This document shows, one piece after another, positions 56,459 to 64,000 of a stretch of DNA of 64,000 nt. The position numbers were made by a program, and so were the translations under genes. Positions within the stretch are counted from its first letter, which is position 1. Each line of letters begins with the position of its first letter. The notes below the pieces were generated by a model. The model searched no databases, had not been told where the DNA came from, and saw only the letters and a program-made list of their open reading frames with translations. Source of the DNA: Vombatus ursinus (taxonomy: Eukaryota; Chordata; Mammalia; Diprotodontia; Vombatidae); assembly GCF_900497805.2 (NCBI RefSeq), contig NW_020954551.1:3199569-3263568 (forward strand). Reading direction: 5' to 3'.

Positions 56459-56582
56459 GTTGGTGTTGGTCAAGGGAGCCACCCTCAGAAGGTCAAAGTG
56501 TTTGGTCCCGGTGTGGAGAGAAGTGGTCTAAAAGCCAATGAGCCCACTCACTTCACCGTAGACTGTACAGAGGCAGGGGAAG
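56459..56582 (+). CDS. FLNB: FLNB exon 15: end of repeat 5, start of repeat 6
   Basis: The acceptor is TTGAACTTTGTCTCTAG and the donor AAG|GTAAGA. Phase 0 in, phase 1 out. The 41 codons are [20 protein letters not shown] to DCTEAGE (residues 734-774), and the last base opens Gly775. [20 protein letters not shown] is the opening of repeat 6, and DCTEAGEG is diagnostic of FLNB as I recall. Human reads VNIGQGSH at the start. The preceding intron (56222-56458, 237 bp) is the shortest here and holds nothing recognisable. Confidence 0.97.
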
Positions 56583-56942
56583 GTAAGAGCACTCGATCAA
56601 AGACTTTGGCTATTATCACTCTTTGATGATTGCCCTTGTTGCTAAGCGTTGACCAGGTGTTGACTCTATTGATATAAATAGTCTCTGAAGGAAAACTAAC
56701 TTGAAATTGAAAGCTTACCCAAAGGAAAGTCATCATTCTTATTATTGTGCCTCTGCTCATTAACGTTGTAGCCAAGTAAACAAAAAGTCTGTGCAGCTCC
56801 AAGCTTCCATTGTGCACTCTTGCACATTGGTAGCTGAAATTCCCACGAGTTTACTGGGAACCTTAAGGAAGATGTGATTGACACGAGACTCTTTGTAATT
56901 TGCTCTTCTTTTAACGGGCATTCATCCAATGACTTGTTTCAG
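56583..56942 (+). other. FLNB: FLNB intron 15
   Basis: 360 bp with no recognisable repeat. The 3' end TTCATCCAATGACTTGTTTCAG includes a branch-point-like CCAATGAC about 17 bases upstream of the acceptor, which is close to the minimum distance. Confidence 0.85.
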
Positions 56943-57103
56943 GTGACGTCAGTGTTGGCATTAAATGTGATGCTGGAGTTCTGAGTGTGGATGAGGAAGA
57001 TGTGGACTTTGACATCATTCACAATGCCAATGATACATTTACAGTGAAATATGCACCCCCTGCTCCCGGCAGATACACCATCAAAGTTCTCTTTGCCTCC
57101 AAG
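56943..57103 (+). CDS. FLNB: FLNB exon 16: filamin repeat 6, middle
   Basis: The acceptor is ATGACTTGTTTCAG. The donor is AAG|GTTTGT, which departs from consensus at +3 and +4. GT completes Gly775, then 53 codons run [20 protein letters not shown] to KVLFASK (residues 776-828), ending in phase 0. [11 protein letters not shown] and [20 protein letters not shown] are the central strands of repeat 6, with an acidic DEEDVDFD insert characteristic of FLNB. Human has ASQ at the exon end where this chain reads ASK; the last codon AAG also supplies the exon-side donor bases. Confidence 0.97.
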
Positions 57104-58639
57104 GTTTGTCAGTGGGTCCGGAAAAGCTCCAGGGGAAGGCAGGGAGGGCGGGGAGGTGGTTAGCAGCTGCTTCACTTGGTACTCAACACAAGGGGTGTGG
57201 CTCGATTGGACAGGTGCTGACAAACCAACCCATGCCCTCCTGGTTTGGCAGCCCAAAGGGCTGAGCGGGGCCCAGCTCCCAGTCCTGTGTCCTTTTCCTC
57301 TTCCAACCCCCACTCTTCCTTAGCTTTTGGTTTGTTTGACAGTATAACAGTACTTTCTCATTTATCAGAATTAGCCACAAAACTTGTTTTCTCTATGAAT
57401 AGGTCACCGCCAGGATTTGATGGAATTTCGCTCCAGTTCCATCTTTAAAGCCCAGTGCTTAGCTTATGAGAAGGTCCCTATGGGGTCTAAGCAACCTCGC
57501 CCGGGGTATGGTCCAGTGGGTTTAAAATGCCCTTTCAGAAAGAGAGGCGCTTTTGTTTCCCAACCACCAGTTGTAAGGGGGGGTCGTTTTTGAAGTCTGT
57601 TTAGAGGGGGCAGTATCAATAGAAGGGATGAACATGAAGAGGCAGCAGAAAATGCAGACTCACAAGGCCAAGAGTCCCTGGGGAAGAATCCACATGGGTG
57701 GTGACTATTCTGGGTTCAGTGTGGCTGAGTTATCCTGGGGTGGACCGGCTCTCTCTAGCCCGCCTGCAGAGATCTCTTGGGGACAACGGTGCCCTTGCAA
57801 CTTGCTGCTGGGGGTGGTTTCTCCTCCCCTTCATGCTAGAGGTCTCAGACCTCTGTCCTGGGGGTAGTTTTTATCCTTTCGCTCCATTCATTCCTTCCTT
57901 CCTTCCTCCACGTTTTTTGGGGTAGATGGGAAGCATTTGTGGTCTGCCTGGGCTTTCACTCGACAGCGTCTCTCGGAACCTCTTTTTCCAAGCACAATCT
58001 ACTTGGAATCCACTTGGAATCTTTTTGAGGATGTGATCCCATCGAATATCACGAGCTCTTCATCTAATGGAGATGAGCAACTCATTCAGAGTTGCTTGTC
58101 CAGTTGCAAATTGTCCTTAACTAAAAATAGATGGGCACTGATGATTCATTCATGTGTTTGAATTGGATAAAATATTCACTAAAATGATAAAAAGCTTCAT
58201 GCAAAGAAAAACTGACTATGTGGAGGGATAACCCCTGTTCATTTATTATTGGTCAGGGGAGGGAAGTTAGCGTGGTCTGACTCTGTGATTTCACTGCGAT
58301 ACGGAGTTCTCGTTGAAGAAACTCCCTGCCAGGGCACAGGGGCATCAGTTCTGCAAGTTATGGCCCTTAAGGCTTGTCCGGGGCACCAAGAGGTTTCCGT
58401 GACTCGCCCGGGATTAGAAAGCCAGTGTGTGTCAGGGGTGGGCCCTGAATCTAGTTCTTCCTGACTTTGGGATCCGTTCTCTATCCCCAGGACGCAAAGA
58501 CTCTCGACACAGAATCATAATGTTTAAGCTGGAAGAATCATGCTTATCGTGGGCTCCAACTCTGCTCCCCCTCCCTTTCATTTTCTTCAACAGATGAGAA
58601 AACTGAGGCCTAGAAAAGTTAAATGACCTCCCCCCATCA

Positions 58640-59045
58640 GTGATAATCGGCACCTTTTAGATTGGCTAATGGGAATTCAGAGTCTGGAAAATCCAAAAGT
58701 TCAAATCCCACTTCTGAAGCATCCTGACTGTGTGACCCTCACTGGACTTCCCTCTCTCTCTCTCTCTCCCTCTTTTTTTTTTTTTTGGCTAGGCAATGGG
58801 GTTAAGTGACTTGCCCAGGGTCACACAGCTAGTTAAGTGTCAAGTGTCTGAAGCCAGATTTGAACTCAGGTCCTCCTGATTTCCATGGCCAGTGTTTCTA
58901 TCCACTGTGCCACCTGGCTGCCCCCCTCACTGGCCTTCTCAATGCCCCCAGCCTACTTTCTGAGAGTGTAAGGTGCAGGACACATGTTAACGTGCATTGA
59001 CACAAGGGGTTTCCTCACTGGGAATTCCCTATGCTTGTGAAATCA
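58640..59045 (+). repeat. MIR-like SINE split by a young SINE
   Basis: AAAGTTCAAATCCCACTTCT and GACTGTGTGACCCTCACTGG stop at the insertion. GGCCTTCTCAATGCCCCC continues the text after 58934, and the tail has the TCACTGGGAATTCCCTATGC motif. Confidence 0.7.
58751..58923 (-). repeat. Young CORE-SINE (WSINE-like), minus strand, with 15-bp target duplication
   Basis: On the plus strand: (TC)n and T15 tail, GGGGTTAAGTGACTTGCCCA, CAGGGTCACACAGCTAG, antisense B box AGATTTGAACTCAGGTCCTC, then CACTGTGCCACCTGGCTGCC. Direct repeats CCCTCACTGGACTTC (58736-58750) and CCCTCACTGGCCTTC (58924-58938) flank it. Confidence 0.93.
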
Positions 59046-59049
59046 TATC

Positions 59050-59103
59050 CCGAGAGAGACAGAGAGAGAGAGAGACAGAGACAGGGAGACAGAGAGAGAG
59101 AGT
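59050..59103. repeat. (GAGACA)n/(GA)n simple repeat
   Basis: GA units with periodic ACA. Confidence 0.93.
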
Positions 59104-59339
59104 GCATACAGATACAAATATGGCACCAACACAGAAGCTTTGCTGAGATTGGCAGCCTCTACTCCACTGTATCCCAGGGCCTCCTAATGTGAAGATGCTT
59201 GTGGGTATTTGGTGATCAGTAAACAAAACCATCCGGGATACTTGGAAGTATCAGGATCTGACTTGAACAGAGGGAAGTTTGGATCCATTTGGTATCGATC
59301 TGGGAAGGTTTCTCCGTTGAAAACCTGTTTGTGTTTCAG

Positions 59340-59430
59340 GAAATCCCTGCCAGTCCTTTCCGTGTCAAAGTTGATCCTTCGCATGATGCCAGCAAAGTCA
59401 GAGCAGAGGGCCCCGGGCTCAGTAAGGCAG
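59340..59430 (+). CDS. FLNB: FLNB exon 17: end of repeat 6, start of repeat 7
   Basis: The acceptor is TTTGTGTTTCAG and the donor CAG|GTAAGG. Phase 0 in, phase 1 out. The 30 codons are [20 protein letters not shown] to GLSKA (residues 829-858), and the last base opens Gly859. IPASPFRV closes repeat 6, and [14 protein letters not shown] opens repeat 7. One substitution relative to human as recalled (K to R in KVRAEG). Confidence 0.97.
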
Positions 59431-59744
59431 GTAAGGTGACCCTCCCACAAGGAGCTTCTGCAAAGCATTGGGGGATGAAAATTGGCATGCTTATTTAATT
59501 TAAAAAAAAAAAAAGGCGTGGGTGATGGCTTATCTCTACAAAAAGTAGATCTTGTATCAAGAATGTTGATTTAGAAATAGGAAGCACTTATGTCATGGCA
59601 CCTTTCCAGATGGAGAAAAATGAAATAGACTCAGGCTAGAAGAGCTGAGACCACGAAGCCCCATAGCTCTTAGGTAGACCTGTTAGACCGGGTCCTCGGG
59701 AGAGTGGAGTGCCCATCTTCTGATTTCAAAGTGTTTCTTTCTAG
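59431..59744 (+). other. FLNB: FLNB intron 17
   Basis: 314 bp with an A-run at 59502-59514; nothing else recognisable. Confidence 0.85.
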
Positions 59745-59914
59745 GGGTGGAAAATGGAAAACCAACTCACTTCACCGTCTTCACCAAGGGGGCGGGGAAA
59801 GCTCCGCTAGATGTTCAGTTCAGCGGCCCCCAGGCCGGGGCTGCCGTCCGGGATCTGGATGTCATCGACAATTATGACTATTCCCACACCGTGAAATACA
59901 CACCAATCCAACAG
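59745..59914 (+). CDS. FLNB: FLNB exon 18: filamin repeat 7, most of the domain
   Basis: The acceptor is GTGTTTCTTTCTAG and the donor CAG|GTGGGT. GG completes Gly859. The 56 codons are [20 protein letters not shown] to YTPIQQ (residues 860-915), ending in phase 0. [19 protein letters not shown] and [13 protein letters not shown] are repeat 7 strands. The loop [14 protein letters not shown] differs from human SPLPGDAVKDLDI as I recall, making this the most diverged stretch in the window's coding sequence. The rest of repeat 7 (expected to begin GNMQVLVTYGG) is not found in the remaining 4 kb. Confidence 0.97.
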
Positions 59915-60794
59915 GTGGGTATCTGTCCTCTGGGTACGGTGATAGGGCCAGCCCCTTGCCCAAAGGCCATCTTTGTTTTTAGACGTGAATGGGTTTAGTG
60001 GGTCCCTGGGCAGTGTCGGGAAGCATCTGACCTTTAACGGACTGTGAAGTTTTCTTGCTTTGTTCCGGCTGTCTGGGAAAGCTTGACAACTGCCCTCACA
60101 GCCCACAGTGAGGAGAAGTTCGATTAAAATAGTCCAGACCCAAGGGAAAACAAACTAGTGAGGCTTGCCTTGTTTTGGGGTTTTTTGTTTTGTTTCTGCT
60201 TTTTTCTGTTCGGAGAAGATAGCCAGTCCCAGACTGGGGAGCGTTTGTCTGGCCGAGGTTGGCATGTCACTTCATTGTGTGCGATGCTGTTTTTGTTTTC
60301 GTTTGGCCCTCAGGGAGCCTGCCTCTAGAGCTCCCATCTCAAGTCATTGATGCGGTGAGAGCCGCTGTGGTGGTGTTTTGTGTCCAGGGAGGCATTGAAA
60401 TAGCCTGGGCACTGACCCTCACAGACAAGGTGCCAACCAGTTTCACATTCAGAGTCTGCGTTTCCCTGAAACAGGCTAATTTGGGGGAGGACCCAATGGA
60501 ATGTTAACTCTTTCAAATACTAAAAACAGTTTCCAGCCCAGCATTCTGTCTGGCAGCAAAATATCATTGAGCATCAAGGCCCAAATAATTGGCCTGATGA
60601 GGCAAGATCTGAGATGACTGAGATTGAGGCAGATACCTGCCTATTGGAAAGTATCCTTAAGGTCAGGTGGTCTGGGTGCTGAGAACTTACTTCTAGGTAT
60701 CTCATAAACCCAGAAGCAAAAGAGACTTCAGACACCATCTCGTCCCCTTCCTGGCCTTACTGAGGAGGATTGACTTGTGGAAGATCCTGCATGT

Positions 60795-61000
60795 GGGTTT
60801 ATAAGATCATCAGCCCTGAGCTGGAAGGGCCCTCACAAGCCCCCCGTCCAACCCTTTGATTTTACAGAAAAGGAAAAGGCGGCCCAGGGAGGTGAAATCT
60901 TTGCCCACAGTTGCCCATGGAGGTAGTGTCAGACCTGGAATTTGAACGTGAGCCCTGTGTAGAGCTCCTCCCACTGAACCACCCTGTCTTCTGTTTATAA
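60795..61000 (-). repeat. MIR-like CORE-SINE, minus strand
   Basis: GAGCTGGAAGGGCCCTCACA, TTTACAGAAAAGGAAAAGGC and GACCTGGAATTTGAACGTGA. Confidence 0.75.
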
Positions 61001-61460
61001 AAGCTTTGGGACAGCTTATGGGAACCCAAAGGGGACCCACTGCTCTTTGCTGCTTTAGAACAGGTACTCACTTGGTGCATGGCTGGGGAGCTGAGCCATA
61101 GGATAACCGATGGAGAGCGTAACTGACAGAGAACAGTCTTCTCCCCTCTTCTGGGGCCATCTGGTCTGACTTACCTGTTTTTATGAAGGAAGCTGAGACT
61201 CCGGTGGATAATGGACTAGTGAAACGTCACGTGGAAGTGACTTTCCTGAATGATCTAGGCGATGAGCTCTGAAAATTTCCCTGCTGCTAAGGGAATGGGG
61301 CTCTCTGCCAGGCTGGGGTGTGTGTTTGGTTATCCTAGCAGGGCTAGGCGCGTTGTGCTAATGCACATTATGGAATCATCCATGTCCTTTTAACTCCCTC
61401 CTTTGGATGAAGCTAGACTTGTCTTTCTGGGACCTTTTGGGCATGGCCATGACCTACAGC

Positions 61461-61659
61461 CAGGGGTCTTAGCTGAGGTTTGTGAACTTAAAAAAAAGAA
61501 AAAACTATTTTGTGTACTGTATTTCAACATAATTGGCTTCCTTGAAGTCATACGTACTTTATTTTGTATGTTTAAAAATGTGGCTCCTCGAGGGGATCCA
61601 TAGGCTTCCCCAGTGAGCACCCATGAGGTCCACGGCCCACAAAGGGTTAAGAAGCCCTG
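61461..61659 (-). mobile_element. Non-autonomous hAT-like DNA transposon, full length
   Basis: Inverted ends CAGGGGTCTTAGCT and GGGTTAAGAAGCCCTG. The internal text TGGCTCCTCGAGGGGATCCA and CATACGTACTTTATTTTGTA matches the other copies. This is the most complete copy in the window. Orientation is arbitrary. Confidence 0.75.
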
Positions 61660-62675
61660 CTCTGGAGGCTGCTCCCAACAAGCCCTGCTTCTCACACCCC
61701 CGTTGTGCGCTTTGTGAGTTGGTATGTGACTTGTTGGGAGGTGTCACAACCGCTGGCACACCTTTCAGGGCTGTCTTTCAGGGAATAACACAGCCTCCCT
61801 CTCCAGAAATGTGGCTGCTCCAGCAGCTATGTGGCTGTGGGTGTGTCTTGGCTATGGGTGAATGCTCTCCCCAGAAGGCAGAGAATGTGCTCGCTGCCCT
61901 GCCAGCAGGCTGTCCTCAGGCTTTGTCCCGTGCCCCTTCTCCAGGAGCAGGAGGGCAGATGGCTCGCTGTGGTCTGTTTGCCGACGCCCGCTTGGGAGCT
62001 GGACGGCCCTCGGCTCTCCGCCCCCGTGTTTTTGGAAGGCTGCAAAGCCGCTGGCAGATGTTTTCTCATAGGCCGTTTTCGTTAGCCTGATGACAAAGGG
62101 GTCCTCTGATGATCCCAGGACCTCCTGAAGAGGAATTTCAGTTATCTCTTCCAATCCATTGTTTCTTCTCTGGTCTCTTTAGCTTGTAGCGTGAGGCAGT
62201 TAGATTGGGTGAGGCCTGCTTGGCCCAAAATGACCACTGTGGAGGCCTCTGCTTTGGAAGAGCTCTGCCACAGACGGCTGGGGCATGCTTGCTACCGTCC
62301 TGACCAGTTTGGCTCGGTCATTGCTGCGTCCTCCCTGCTGTGGTCGCCTCTGGCTAGAGTGCCCTAGGGTTCTGAGGATACAGTTCTTCCTCTTGCCCCT
62401 AAATACCTCCACCCCCCAAAGCCCATGAACAAGTCAGAAAGTGGGAAAGAGGGCTGCCTCGTCTGTCTGGTCCTTTGGGATTATCTAAGAAGTCCCTGGG
62501 TCTGACCTCTGGCCACTGTCTTTGGCTCAGCATAAGAAATACTCGCTCTGTAAATACAGAGTATTAGCAGGAGCTTGGGAGACTTGGGGGGGGAGGGGAT
62601 AAGAAAATTCTCATAACCCCAAATAATTCCTGCTTTAGAGACATCTTTGTCCAATAGGCTAGTGATGGCTGCTTT

Positions 62676-62760
62676 ACACACACACACACACACACACACG
62701 TACACACACATATACATATACATACACACTCATACATATACATATATGTATATATAAATA
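62676..62760. repeat. (CA)n/(TA)n microsatellite
   Basis: Eleven or so CA units, then ACATATACA and TATATATA units. Confidence 0.95.
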
Positions 62761-63070
62761 CAATGTAAACACTAGGGGAAAAGCTAATCCATTTCTGGGC
62801 TGTCTTCAGCACAATCAACTTAAAATTCAAAGTTCAGGCAAAAAAAGATTCAAGTTTTCTTCTCCACCTTCAAATAGCCCTTTGCAATTTTATTTTAGGC
62901 AAAGTTAATTCTTCATATTTGATGTTATCAACATTGAAAGAATTGGCAAATCCCCGCAAAGCAGAAATGTCAATCCAGTACTGGTGGCAAATATAACGAG
63001 GCAAGACTTGGTGGGGATCTAGGAGTCTGAGTGAGCAGGAACCCCAGAGAGGAAAACAGGGGCAGTGTGT

Positions 63071-63400
63071 AATGCACACACACATATGTACATATACACA
63101 CTTCTCTAATACATAAATGCATATAATGCATACACACATGCATCTCTACAAACACATGTAATGCAACCACACGTACATCTCTACGTGTATACACGTACAC
63201 ACAACCACAATCTCTACATGCATACACATATACAGTAATGCATCCATGCACACAAAGATCTCTACACACAACATGCAGGCATGCATATAACCACACACAC
63301 ATTTCTACGTGCACACACCTACATGCGTGCATGTGTGCATACATGTATAGTCACACGCACAACCACACACGTGCCTACGTGTATGTGTACACGCATAAGT
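63071..63400. repeat. Long CA-rich simple repeat block (about 330 bp)
   Basis: Irregular ACACA, CATGCA and TCTCTAC units; TCTCTACA recurs at spacings near 50-60 bp, suggesting an old tandem array of a longer unit. Confidence 0.88.
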
Positions 63401-63734
63401 TCACATGGAATTGTCCCATGCTCCAGTTTAGTGATCCTGTCACAGAAGGAAGCAGAGTGAGTCCTTCCTGACCTTTTTCTTTTCGTTCTTTCCCGTGACT
63501 TCCTTCCTTATATGTTTGCTAGCCATTCCTCTCTTGAATGCCCTGTTCTGGAGTTTTGCTGATGACCGTCCATACTTTATTGCCCTGCCATTTGCAGGCC
63601 CTTTCCATTCCTTCCTTGAAAATCCGAGCATTTGCCCTTCTTTTGTCCTGCTTTCTGCCACACCCTTGCGCATATCCACCAGTTCTTTCAGAAACAGGAG
63701 AGAGAGGTATCTCTGGCCTGGCTTCATCTTTTTT

Positions 63735-63985
63735 GTTGTTCTGTCATTTCAGCCCTGTCCTGCACTCCATGACCCCATTTGGGGTTTTCTTGGCAGAGAT
63801 ACTGCAGTGGTTCCATTTCCTTCTCCAGCTCATTTTACAAATGGAGAAACTGAGGCAAAGAGGGTGAAGTGACTTGCTTAGGGTCACACAGCTAGTAAGT
63901 GTCTGAGGCTGGATTTGAACTCAGGAAGATGAGTCTTCCTGACTGCGGGCCCTGTGCTCTATCCACTGTACCACCTAGCTGCCCC
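63735..63985 (-). repeat. MAR1 CORE-SINE, minus strand, near full length
   Basis: Antisense RTE tail (GGGGTTTTCTTGGCAGAGAT), CORE (ACAAATGGAGAAACTGAGGC), antisense B box (GGATTTGAACTCAGGAAG) and head ending TACCACCTAGCTGCCCC. Confidence 0.9.
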
Positions 63986-64000
63986 AAGGCTTCATTTAAC

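Larger units (their letters stand above)
57104..59339 (+). other. FLNB: FLNB intron 16
   Basis: 2.2 kb. 57104-57885 is unrecognised; a (TTCC)n run lies at 57884-57907; minus-strand MIR-like pieces at 58255-58480 and 58490-58660; a plus MIR split by a young SINE; and a GA-rich simple repeat. Confidence 0.9.
24358..59914 (+). other. FLNB: FLNB (filamin B) gene body, exons 2-18, partial gene
   Basis: Seventeen exons join in frame to encode about 818 residues, roughly human FLNB residues 98-915. Filamin B is a cytoplasmic actin-crosslinking scaffold: an N-terminal actin-binding domain of two calponin-homology domains, then 24 Ig-like filamin repeats. The part seen here covers the end of CH1, CH2 (about 139-242) and repeats 1-6 plus most of 7. 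The exons show the recurrent filamin signatures: a GPGL-type start (GPGLEA, GRGLQP, GPGLHG, GPGLEK, GPGVER, GPGLSK) and an SPF or SPY end (SKSPF, PKSPF, DSPY, PKSPY, ASPF). Paralogue choice: residues such as the EDEGDDD linker after CH1 and [18 protein letters not shown] match FLNB rather than FLNA or FLNC as I recall them. Exon 1 and the exons after 18 are outside the window. Exon numbers assume the human scheme. Confidence 0.97.
59915..64000 (+). other. FLNB: FLNB intron 18, 5' part
   Basis: At least 4.1 kb. 59915-60780 looks unique. Then come a minus MIR-like SINE (60795-61000), a smaller one near 61165-61270, a DNA transposon (61461-61659), unique sequence (61660-62660), two CA-rich blocks and a minus-strand MAR1 at the end. 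No further exon is present. Confidence 0.88.

Noticed and set aside
61623-62090. 155-codon plus-strand open frame in intron 18
   Set aside because: The translation is low in conserved features, begins in the DNA transposon and overlaps open frames on the other strand. GC-rich intron DNA explains the length.
62870-63344. Cys/Val/Tyr-rich translated frames resembling small secreted proteins
   Set aside because: They are translations of CA and TA microsatellites.
59915-64000. Search for FLNB exon 19 (GNMQVLVTYGG and its closing PKSPF)
   Set aside because: No frame in this stretch encodes it; the exon must lie beyond the window.
1-64000. Retroviral or other virus-derived elements, CRISPR arrays, bacterial-type operons
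   Set aside because: No paired LTRs, viral domains, spaced identical repeats or operon-like gene packing could be recognised; everything repetitive fits SINE, LINE, DNA transposon or simple repeats.

Overview
The window is intronic and exonic DNA from a mammal, almost certainly a marsupial. It carries a large middle part of one host gene, FLNB (filamin B), on the + strand. Conceptual translation of 17 GT-AG bounded exons gives an unbroken filamin B chain from about residue 98 to 915. Exon phases agree at every junction, and the protein is very close to human FLNB as I remember it. The first coding exon lies upstream of position 1. The exon after position 59914 lies beyond position 64000.

The marsupial assignment rests on the repeats. 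There are many tRNA-derived CORE-SINEs with an RTE (Bov-B-like) tail (MAR1 type), younger CORE-SINEs resembling the Australasian WSINE family, many MIR/L2-type pieces, minus-strand LINE 3' fragments of a kind I recall from marsupial genomes, and a LINE-1-like element that has an ORF1 region but no ORF2 before its 3' UTR. An Australidelphian marsupial fits best; the species cannot be fixed from the sequence.

Layout: 1-24357 is the 3' part of intron 1 (SINE, L2, L1-like fragments, microsatellites, one 10-base N gap). Exons 2-4 (24358-29503) encode the end of CH1 and all of CH2 of the actin-binding domain. Exons 4-18 (29356-59914) encode Ig-like filamin repeats 1 to 6 and most of 7. Introns range from 237 bp (intron 14) to 5.3 kb (intron 9). 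Position 59915 to the end is intron 18.

I found no second host gene, no non-coding RNA gene, no CRISPR array, no recognisable retroviral element and no new biological system. The points worth a second look are local. A diverged tandem duplication abuts the exon 2 acceptor. A half-LINE-like element ends 65 bp before exon 11. Several SINE insertions are nested with readable target-site duplications. One non-autonomous DNA transposon family recurs. A few splice sites look weak or are built from a microsatellite.
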